DNA from: Pedobacter panaciterrae | GTDB taxonomy: Bacteria; Bacteroidota; Bacteroidia; Sphingobacteriales; Sphingobacteriaceae | Assembly: GCF_013204795.1 (NCBI RefSeq) | Contig: NZ_JABMKW010000016.1 | Span: 372,001-436,000 of the forward strand | Direction of reading: 5' to 3' | Length of the DNA stretch: 64,000 nt | Part shown: positions 56,982 through 64,000 of the stretch, one piece after another | Layout: each line of letters opens with the position of its first letter | Numbering within the stretch: position 1 is the first letter of the stretch | Translations under genes and position numbers: made by a program | The notes under the pieces: model-generated | The model's database searches: none | The model's input: only the letters and a program-made list of their open reading frames with translations | Told to the model about the DNA's origin: nothing

Positions 56982-58148
56982 TTATGCCATTGCAGGTATT
57001 TCACCCACAATCACTTTTTTACTATTATTTTCTTCAACATCCTTGCTCACACTCAATATTATCCCAAATGCAATACTGGTAAATAACAGAGAGGTTCCAC
57101 CCATACTCACCAGCGGTAAAGGCACACCGGTAACCGGGCCCAAACCAACAGCAACAGCCATATTTGCAAAGGCCTGTATGGTTAAACTAAAACTTAAGCC
57201 TGCCGCCAGCAATGCCCCAAATGCCTTGGGTGCCCTGGTTACAATCTTTATGCATCGATAAAGCAGCACCAGATAAAGCGACATTACAATTATCCCCCCT
57301 ATAGTTCCGTACTCTTCAATGATCATTGCAAACACAAAATCAGAATACGGATGAGGCAAAAAGTTCTTTTCTATACTATTCCCCGGACCTTTACCAAAAA
57401 CCCCGCCAGAGGCCAAAGCAATTTTGGAATGGTCGGACTGAAATGTTTTATCAGAGTTCTGACGCTCCGGGTGCATATAAGTTTCAATACGAGATTTGTA
57501 CACTTCCCTACGTGGACCTAAAAAGGCTACAAAAAGCAACAGTACAAAACCACCCGCACATACCATCATGATCTGCTTAATACTGATACGGCCAATAATC
57601 AACAACAAAATACTTACACCAAAAAGCATTAAAGCGGTCGACATATTTGCCCATGCAATCAGCACAAACACCACACAAACAGAACCCATAATCGGGATAA
57701 ATGCTTCTTTAACGTCTTTAATATTCTCTTGCTTTCTGGTCAGCATCCTGGCCAGAAATGTAATTAAAGCCAGCTTGGCCAAATCCGAAGTTTGAAACGT
57801 TAAACCGATCAGCGGTATCTTAACCCATCTCGAAGCATCATTTACATTGGCTCCAAAGATCAGCGTATACACCAGCAATGGAATCGTAATTACCATCAGT
57901 ACTTTAGAAATTCCGGCATAGTACCTGTAATCCAAAAGGTGGGCTATATAAATCATAGCAATACCTATCAGCACAAATATCACGTGTTTGGTCAGCAATA
58001 ATTTTTCCACTCCTACACCACGCTTAAATGCCAGAGTACTGGTAGAACTGTATACTACCAAAATGGAAATAAGCGACAACAAAATGATGATCAGCCAAAT
58101 CCAGCGATCTCCTTTTGTCTTGTCCAGAAGTTTATTTATTGCAACCAT
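56982..58148 (-). CDS. ftsW: Septal peptidoglycan polymerase FtsW (SEDS family)
   Basis: The 388-aa protein has about ten membrane segments and the SEDS hallmarks: SRWVKIPLIGLTFQTSDLAKLALI and, near the end, VTGVPLPLVSMGGTSLL. FtsW polymerises lipid II at the septum together with the division transpeptidase encoded earlier in this operon. It is 3 nt after murD. Confidence 0.95.
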   Translation of the reverse strand: MVAINKLLDKTKGDRWIWLIIILLSLISILVVYSSTSTLAFKRGVGVEKLLLTKHVIFVLIGIAMIYIAHLLDYRYYAGISKVLMVITIPLLVYTLIFGANVNDASRWVKIPLIGLTFQTSDLAKLALITFLARMLTRKQENIKDVKEAFIPIMGSVCVVFVLIAWANMSTALMLFGVSILLLIIGRISIKQIMMVCAGGFVLLLFVAFLGPRREVYKSRIETYMHPERQNSDKTFQSDHSKIALASGGVFGKGPGNSIEKNFLPHPYSDFVFAMIIEEYGTIGGIIVMSLYLVLLYRCIKIVTRAPKAFGALLAAGLSFSLTIQAFANMAVAVGLGPVTGVPLPLVSMGGTSLLFTSIAFGIILSVSKDVEENNSKKVIVGEIPAMA

Positions 58149-58151
58149 AGT

Positions 58152-59495
58152 CTACAATTCTTTAACGGCACTCTTAAATTGATTGCCTCTGTCTTCGTAA
58201 TTTTTAAATAAATCAAAGCTTGCGCACGCTGGCGAAAGCAAAACCGTATCTCCTTTTTTAGCCAGGTGATATGCTACCTGCACCGCTTCATGAGCAGAAA
58301 AAGTATTCACTATAATCTCTACATCATCTTCAAAAGCCTCATGAATACGCTTATTGTCTTTACCCAAACACACAATGGCTTTCACCTTCTGGTGCACCAT
58401 ATCCTTAAGCATATTGTAATCATTACCCTTATCAACACCGCCCATAATCAGAATCACGTCAGTTCCTACACTCTCCAAAGCGTACCAGGTCGAATTCACG
58501 TTAGTGGCTTTAGAATCATTGATGTAATCCACCCCCGAAATCTTTGCCACATGTTCCAACCTGTGTTCAATATTCTTAAAATCTCCCATACTTTCGCGGA
58601 TGGAAGTATTTCGAATGTCTAATACTTTGGCTACTATGCCCGAAGCCATAGAGTTGTAAATATTATGCTTGCCCTGAAGGGCTAACTCTGAAATAGACAT
58701 GGTTAGTTCGTCGTTTAGGTGTATATTTATGTGTATGTTATTGCTTTCCAGGTATGCCCCGCTCTCAATCTTTTTACGAATGGAGAAGGGATACATTTTT
58801 GAACTTACGTTCGTTGTTTTTAAAACCTTTAAAGTTTCAGGGTCATCAGCGCAGTAAATGAAAACATCATCAGCTGTCTGATTTTGGGTAATGCGCATTT
58901 TCGATGCTGCATAATTACCCAGTTTATAATCATACCTGTCTAAATGGTCAGGTGTAATGTTCAATAATACCGCTATATCGGCTTTAAACTCATGCATGTC
59001 ATCCAGCATAAAGCTCGAAAGCTCCAAGACATACCAGTCATAATCGGCAGTTGCCACCAAGGCCGCAAAGCTATGCCCAACATTTCCACCAAGTCCTACA
59101 TTAAAACCTGCTTTTCTCAGCGTGTGGTAGGTAAGCATGGTAGTGGTTGTTTTACCGTTCGAACCGGTAATACAAATGGTTTTTGCATTGGTATACCGTT
59201 TGGCAAACTCAATTTCCGAAACCACAGGAATCCCCTTTTTCTTAATCTCCTTAATGATCGGAGCGGTATCAGGTATTCCCGGACTTTTTATCACTTCCGC
59301 TGCATTCAATATCTTTTCAGCAGTATGCTGTTTCTCTTCAAAAGGGACACCTAATTCCTCTAAAATCTCTTTATACTGGGTGGCAATAGCACCAAAGTCC
59401 GACACAAAAACATCAAAACCCTGTTTCTGCGCCAGCATTGCCGCTCCAACCCCACTCTCTCCTGCACCAAGAATTACAATTCTATCGTTTTCCAT
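58152..59495 (-). CDS. murD: UDP-N-acetylmuramoylalanine-D-glutamate ligase
   Basis: The 447-aa Mur ligase adds D-glutamate to UDP-MurNAc-L-alanine. It has ILGAGESGVGAAMLA, the ATP loop ITGSNGKTTTTMLTYH, LNITPDHLDRYD and NDSKATNVNSTWYALES. A start 19 codons upstream reads into mraY and is not conserved; [10 protein letters not shown] at 59495 is preferred, giving a one-base overlap with the mraY stop (TAATG). Confidence 0.95.
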   Translation of the reverse strand: MENDRIVILGAGESGVGAAMLAQKQGFDVFVSDFGAIATQYKEILEELGVPFEEKQHTAEKILNAAEVIKSPGIPDTAPIIKEIKKKGIPVVSEIEFAKRYTNAKTICITGSNGKTTTTMLTYHTLRKAGFNVGLGGNVGHSFAALVATADYDWYVLELSSFMLDDMHEFKADIAVLLNITPDHLDRYDYKLGNYAASKMRITQNQTADDVFIYCADDPETLKVLKTTNVSSKMYPFSIRKKIESGAYLESNNIHINIHLNDELTMSISELALQGKHNIYNSMASGIVAKVLDIRNTSIRESMGDFKNIEHRLEHVAKISGVDYINDSKATNVNSTWYALESVGTDVILIMGGVDKGNDYNMLKDMVHQKVKAIVCLGKDNKRIHEAFEDDVEIIVNTFSAHEAVQVAYHLAKKGDTVLLSPACASFDLFKNYEDRGNQFKSAVKEL

Positions 59496-60766
59496 TACCG
59501 CAGTTTTAAAGTGACTAAAGTGATGATGGCCAATAAGATTCCAATAATCCAAAACCGGGTTACGATTTTAGCTTCATGGTATCCTTTCTTTTGATAGTGA
59601 TGGTGCAAGGGCGACATCAGGAAAACCCTTCTGCCCTCGCCAAACCGTTTTCTGGTATATTTAAAATAGCTTACCTGAATAATTACAGATAAATTCTCTA
59701 TCAGAAAAACCCCACATAAAACCGGGATCAATAATTCTTTTCTAATCATGATAGCAAAAACGGCAATGATACCCCCAATGGCCAAACTTCCTGTATCACC
59801 CATAAATACCTGGGCAGGATAAGAATTGTACCATAAAAAGCCCACACAAGCACCCACAAAAGCGCCCGCAAAAATCATCAGCTCACCCGAATTGGGGATA
59901 TACATGATGTTCAGGTAATCGGCAATGACGGTGTTACCCGACACGTAGGCCAACAGACCAAGTGTTAAACCAATAATAGCCGATGTACCCGTGGCCAGCC
60001 CATCAATACCGTCGGTAATATTGGCACCATTGGATACCGCAATTACAATTACAATTACAAATAACAGAAAAACTACAAAAGCATATTTCTCATAGCCAGG
60101 GCCTAAAAACTTAAGCACCTTAGCATAATCCATTTCGTTATTTTTATAGAACGGAACATTGGTAAGGGTCGACTTAACATCCTGAGTATAATAAAAACTC
60201 TCTCCCTTTTGTCTCAAAACCATAGGTGCAGTAGTCTTGGCACCTATACCGGTTGTCGCTTTTGTATTTGTGGTCTCATCAACAGTTTGCCTTACCACAA
60301 TATTCGGGTTAAAATACATTGTCCAGCCAACAATAAGTGCCAGCCCAAATTGTCCAACTACCTTAAAACGACCTGCTAATCCTTCTTTATTTTTTCTAAA
60401 AACTTTAATGTAATCATCAACAAAACCTATAACCCCCATCCATATAGTGGTTACAATCATCAGGATCACATAAATATTAGTAAGGTTGGCAAACAACAAT
60501 GTAGGCACCAATATGCCCAGCAAGATGATAATACCCCCCATAGTAGGTGTACCTTGTTTTTGCATTTGCCCTTCCAGGCCAAGGTTCCTAACCGTTTCAC
60601 CCACCTGCATTTTGTGCAGGTAATTAATCAATCTTCTACCGTAAACAGTAGTAATGATCAGTGAGATAATTACAGCCAACGAGGTACGGAAGGTGATGTA
60701 TTGAAACAACCTCAATCCTGGAAATTCATAATTCTGATTCAGATACTCGAATAAATAATACAACAT
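59495..60766 (-). CDS. mraY: Phospho-N-acetylmuramoyl-pentapeptide transferase
   Basis: The 423-aa membrane enzyme transfers phospho-MurNAc-pentapeptide to undecaprenyl phosphate, making lipid I. It has [11 protein letters not shown], the Mg-binding [27 protein letters not shown] and [12 protein letters not shown]. It is about 60 residues longer than E. coli MraY (360 aa) because of an insertion near residues 157-216 (rich in Thr, Lys), usual in Bacteroidetes. It overlaps murE and murD by one base each. Confidence 0.96.
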   Translation of the reverse strand: MLYYLFEYLNQNYEFPGLRLFQYITFRTSLAVIISLIITTVYGRRLINYLHKMQVGETVRNLGLEGQMQKQGTPTMGGIIILLGILVPTLLFANLTNIYVILMIVTTIWMGVIGFVDDYIKVFRKNKEGLAGRFKVVGQFGLALIVGWTMYFNPNIVVRQTVDETTNTKATTGIGAKTTAPMVLRQKGESFYYTQDVKSTLTNVPFYKNNEMDYAKVLKFLGPGYEKYAFVVFLLFVIVIVIAVSNGANITDGIDGLATGTSAIIGLTLGLLAYVSGNTVIADYLNIMYIPNSGELMIFAGAFVGACVGFLWYNSYPAQVFMGDTGSLAIGGIIAVFAIMIRKELLIPVLCGVFLIENLSVIIQVSYFKYTRKRFGEGRRVFLMSPLHHHYQKKGYHEAKIVTRFWIIGILLAIITLVTLKLR

Positions 60767-62223
60767 TAGCCCATCAAGTTAAATTGTTCCATCAATACCT
60801 CTTTATCATCAAAATGATGTCTCACACCATTTATTTCCTGATACTTCTCATGCCCTTTGCCTGCCAATAAAATAATATCACCAGGTTTGGCCAAATGACA
60901 GGCAGTTTTAATTGCCTCTTTCCTGTCCACTATGCTTAATGTTTTTCTTTTATTTGTTGGCGAAACACCTTTTTCCATATCCTCCACTATCGTTTGCGGG
61001 TTTTCCGTTCTCGGATTATCCGAAGTTAAAATCACCTTATCACTCCAATCACAGGCTACCTGTGCCATAATAGGTCGTTTAGTTTTGTCCCTATCGCCAC
61101 CACAGCCAATTATCGTAATTACCTGTTCGGTGCCTTTTCTTATATCCTGTATGGTGCTCAGTACATTTTGTACTGCATCAGGAGTATGTGCGTAATCTAT
61201 TATCCCAATTATGTTCTGGGTAGAAGTGATGTATTCAAACCTGCCTTCAGCGCCTGTTAACCTGCTCAATACAGTCAGTACAGAAAGCTGATCCTGCTCC
61301 AACAACATTGCCGTGCCATATACCGCAAGCAAATTATATGCGTTAAAAGAACCCACCAGTTTAAAGAACACATCAGCCCCGTCAATATCAAGATGCAAAC
61401 CGCTAAAGCTGTTCTCAATCACCTTTGCGTTAAAATCAGCAAGCTGTTTAAGCGCATAGGTTTTTTTCGATGCCTTAGTGTTCTGAAGCATCACCATTCC
61501 GTTTTTGTCATCAAGATTAGTCAATGCAAAAGCCGATTTTGGCAACACATCAAAAAATGCTTTTTTAGCTTTAATGTAATTATCAAAGGTTAAGTGAAAA
61601 TCTAAATGGTCGTGGGTAATGTTAGAAAACACTCCTCCCGAAAAGCTTAAGCCCTCAATTCTATGTTGCACCACCGCATGCGAGCTTACTTCCATAAAGC
61701 AATAGCTGCAATCGGCCGCTACCATATCCTTTAATAAGCTATTTAAAGCCAGCGGATTTGGTGTAGTATGCGTAGCAGGAATCACCTCGTCGTTAATATG
61801 GTTCTCCACTGTCGAGATCAAACCAACCTTATAACCAAGTTCTCTGAATAATTTAAATAACAATGTAGCAATGGTAGTTTTACCATTAGTACCGGTAATA
61901 CCAATTAACTGCAGTTTAGAAGAAGGGTTGCCATAAAAATTAGAAGCCATAATGCCCAGCGCAGCAGCACTGTTTTCGACCTCTACATAGGTTACCAGCT
62001 CATTTTTAACCTCAGGTATCGTTTCACAAACTATAACACTTGCACCAGCTTCAATGGTAGCCTGAATAAAAGCATGCCCGTCAGACAAAGTACCTTTAAC
62101 AGCAAAAAACACAACATCCTTAACAACCTGACGCGAATCAAACACCAAAGCGCTAACCTCCCTGTTGGTTGATCCAACCAGGTTTGTTATTGCTACTCCA
62201 TATAAAACTTCCTGCAACTGCAT
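60766..62223 (-). CDS. murE: UDP-MurNAc-tripeptide synthetase
   Basis: The 485-aa Mur ligase adds the third peptide residue. It has [17 protein letters not shown], the ATP loop [33 protein letters not shown], and the [15 protein letters not shown] motif, in which the DNPR box marks meso-diaminopimelate as the amino acid added, in agreement with dapA nearby. The start MQLQEVLYG lies one nucleotide after the PBP stop (TAGGATG); a start five codons upstream would overlap it. Confidence 0.95.
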   Translation of the reverse strand: MQLQEVLYGVAITNLVGSTNREVSALVFDSRQVVKDVVFFAVKGTLSDGHAFIQATIEAGASVIVCETIPEVKNELVTYVEVENSAAALGIMASNFYGNPSSKLQLIGITGTNGKTTIATLLFKLFRELGYKVGLISTVENHINDEVIPATHTTPNPLALNSLLKDMVAADCSYCFMEVSSHAVVQHRIEGLSFSGGVFSNITHDHLDFHLTFDNYIKAKKAFFDVLPKSAFALTNLDDKNGMVMLQNTKASKKTYALKQLADFNAKVIENSFSGLHLDIDGADVFFKLVGSFNAYNLLAVYGTAMLLEQDQLSVLTVLSRLTGAEGRFEYITSTQNIIGIIDYAHTPDAVQNVLSTIQDIRKGTEQVITIIGCGGDRDKTKRPIMAQVACDWSDKVILTSDNPRTENPQTIVEDMEKGVSPTNKRKTLSIVDRKEAIKTACHLAKPGDIILLAGKGHEKYQEINGVRHHFDDKEVLMEQFNLMG

Positions 62224-62224
62224 C

Positions 62225-64000
62225 CTATTGTAATTCAAGTTGAACTAATAATCCTCTTCCTATTCTATTTCCGGCAGGAATAGACTGCGCTATAACCTTA
62301 CCACCACCTTTTACCCTGGTTTTTAAACCTGCATTACCCAACAGGTATAAAGCATCTTTTAAACCCATCCCCTTTACATCAGGCATCACCCCTTTTACGG
62401 CAGCATGCTCTTCGTAAGGAACGCCGTTATTGGTATCAATACCACTTACAGACCTATCTGCATAAAGCGCTTTAATACCCAGGGCTTTGTAAATCTTTTT
62501 AACCGCTTTACTCTCGCCCACCTTCGCTTCGGGAGCCTTGGTATTACCTACCAGGTGATTTGGAATATCGTTGTACATTTCCATATCGCTGGCATAAATG
62601 CGATCAGCAATCTCTTTAAATACCGGCCCGGCAACTGCCGCACCATAGTATCCATTTTTAGGGCCGTTAATGGCCACCATAATGGAGTATTTAGGCTTAT
62701 CAGCAGGGAAATAACCGCAAAAAGAAGCCTGATAGCTTTTCTTAGCTTTATAACCTTTATTACCATCAGCTACCTGAGCGGTACCTGTTTTACCGGCTAC
62801 CCTGTACAATGGCGATCCCATTTGCTTACCGGTACCTTTAGTAACTACCGATTCGAGCATTGCCTGTAATTTTTTAACCGTTTTCTCAGAGCAAACCCGT
62901 TCCGAGATCACCCTTGCTCTGAACTGCTCAATCGGATTACCCAGTCTGCGGATTTCCTTAACAAAAATTGGCGCTATATACTTACCATCATTAGCAATGG
63001 CATTATAAAAGGTTAGCATTTGCAAAGGCGTAATCTGCATTTCATAGCCATAAGCCATTTGAGGCAGGGTCATGTTTTTATTCCAGCTTTTAAACGAAGG
63101 ATTTTTTATCACGGGTTTAGTTTCTCCCGGTATCTGCAATCCAAGTCTTTCATTCATATGAATATCATACAGGTGATCTGTAAATTGCGATGGATTATCC
63201 TGATAAGCCGCATTCACCAATTTAGCCACAGCTGTATTTGCCGATTGCTCAAAGGCCTTCATTACCGTAACCGTTCCAATACCACCATGCGAATCCTTAA
63301 TGGTATGTCCCGGAATCCTGTAATACCCATCTCCTGTCGCTACCATGGTATTGGTATCTACTTTATTATCTTCCAGCAGCGCCATGTACGAAGCCAGTTT
63401 AAAGGTCGATCCAGGATCCTGACTGCCACCAATGGCATAGTTAAACTTCTCTTCGTAAACCCCTTCTTTAACCCTTGTGTAATTGGCAACCGCCCTTACC
63501 TCGCCAGTAGTAACCTCCATTAATATCACCGTTCCGTGATCAGCATCGCTTATTTTCAATTGTTTTTCCAACGCGCTTTGCGCCAGATCCTGCATGTTAA
63601 TGTCAATGGTCGAAATAATATCGGCACCCTCTTTAGGTGCTACCTCAGCTTCATCATTAACAGGCATCCAAACCCCACCTGATATTCTCTGAACCAGTCT
63701 TTTTCCGCTTTCACCATTAATATACTCACCATAAGCACCTTCTAAACCAACCCCATTGCTTACATTTTCATTTTTATAACCAATAGTTCTTGCGGCCAGG
63801 TATTTAAACGGCTTAATTCTTTTATTTTGCTGAACAGCAATTAAACCACCAGTATACTTCCCTACATTATATAAAGGAAATGTTCTTATGGTTTTCAATT
63901 CCTGGTATCCAACTTTACGCTTAATCAATAAATAACGAGCACTATCACGTCTGGCAGAGCGTAAATACCTCGAGTACTCTTTAGGCGTTTTATCTTTAAA
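62225..64000 (-). CDS. ftsI: Division penicillin-binding protein (FtsI-like, PASTA), 5' end missing
   Basis: The visible 591 residues lack the N-terminal membrane helix, because the frame is open to the right edge of the window; a TTG at 63928 is not a real start. The part seen has the pedestal domain (GLEGAYGEYINGESG), the transpeptidase active serine in GSTFKLAS, the SAN motif (EQSANTAVAKL), KTGTAQV, and a C-terminal PASTA unit (MPDVKGMGLKDALYLLGNAG). It cross-links septal peptidoglycan. It is the earliest visible gene of the dcw operon, one base from murE. Confidence 0.93.
   Translation of the reverse strand, partial: FKDKTPKEYSRYLRSARRDSARYLLIKRKVGYQELKTIRTFPLYNVGKYTGGLIAVQQNKRIKPFKYLAARTIGYKNENVSNGVGLEGAYGEYINGESGKRLVQRISGGVWMPVNDEAEVAPKEGADIISTIDINMQDLAQSALEKQLKISDADHGTVILMEVTTGEVRAVANYTRVKEGVYEEKFNYAIGGSQDPGSTFKLASYMALLEDNKVDTNTMVATGDGYYRIPGHTIKDSHGGIGTVTVMKAFEQSANTAVAKLVNAAYQDNPSQFTDHLYDIHMNERLGLQIPGETKPVIKNPSFKSWNKNMTLPQMAYGYEMQITPLQMLTFYNAIANDGKYIAPIFVKEIRRLGNPIEQFRARVISERVCSEKTVKKLQAMLESVVTKGTGKQMGSPLYRVAGKTGTAQVADGNKGYKAKKSYQASFCGYFPADKPKYSIMVAINGPKNGYYGAAVAGPVFKEIADRIYASDMEMYNDIPNHLVGNTKAPEAKVGESKAVKKIYKALGIKALYADRSVSGIDTNNGVPYEEHAAVKGVMPDVKGMGLKDALYLLGNAGLKTRVKGGGKVIAQSIPAGNRIGRGLLVQLELQ

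Overview
The window looks like chromosome of a Bacteroidota bacterium, most probably Sphingobacteriaceae (Pedobacter-like). The signs are low G+C, Bacteroidetes-type promoters (TTTG, about 20 nt, TAnnTTTG), few Shine-Dalgarno sites, a carboxypeptidase-like-domain TonB receptor, a LytTR/sensor-kinase pair with periplasmic propellers, a histone H1-like small protein, a long MraY and a PASTA-bearing division transpeptidase in a dcw cluster. I saw no phage, insertion sequence, CRISPR array, rRNA or tRNA. The species is inference.

Layout. 1-7.3 kb: 5' end of a biotin carboxylase gene, threonine aldolase, a BadF-type sugar kinase, a Nudix/winged-helix regulator facing a glycolytic operon (pfkA, a second BadF-type protein with a degenerate phosphate-binding loop, gapA), then an acetyltransferase pair. 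7.4-13.1 kb: a lipoprotein, an M3 dipeptidyl carboxypeptidase, a membrane protein and a secreted GH29 alpha-L-fucosidase. 13.1-23.7 kb: a LytTR regulator with its large sensor kinase, then a four-gene 'planctomycete-type' operon: a c-type cytochrome DUF1549/DUF1553 protein carrying a CBM6-like insertion, a Tat-exported DUF1501 protein, a Tat-exported sugar isomerase-like TIM barrel, and a DUF2231 membrane protein with heme and leucine-rich-repeat domains. This is the best candidate for an uncharacterised system.

24-31 kb: a Zn/Cd P1B-ATPase with a Fur-family regulator and an operator-like palindrome, an exported VOC protein, a methyltransferase, a CotH-kinase lipoprotein, and a DCC-thioredoxin/TIGR01777 pair whose promoter carries a 13-bp inverted repeat. 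31-39 kb: glycogen branching enzyme, cytosolic GH31 glucosidase, a TPR protein and a TonB receptor without a SusD partner. 39.5-43.4 kb: a penicillin-acylase-family Ntn hydrolase, a small membrane protein and a LuxE-like acyl-protein synthetase. 43.4-50.3 kb: tyrS, an ACP phosphodiesterase-like gene, ligA-dapA, a palindromic repeat, the histone H1-like gene (58 aa) and an alpha-oxoamine synthase.

50.4-64 kb: the dcw operon, read right to left: ftsI-like PBP (5' end outside the window), murE, mraY, murD, ftsW, murG, murC, ftsQ, ftsA, ftsZ, with mostly overlapping or near-touching genes. The ftsA-ftsZ gap holds two interleaved inverted repeats. Starts were moved inward from the longest open frame where conservation or a promoter required it (ltaE, GH31, LuxE-like, tyrS, murD, murE, the Pr6Pr-like protein).
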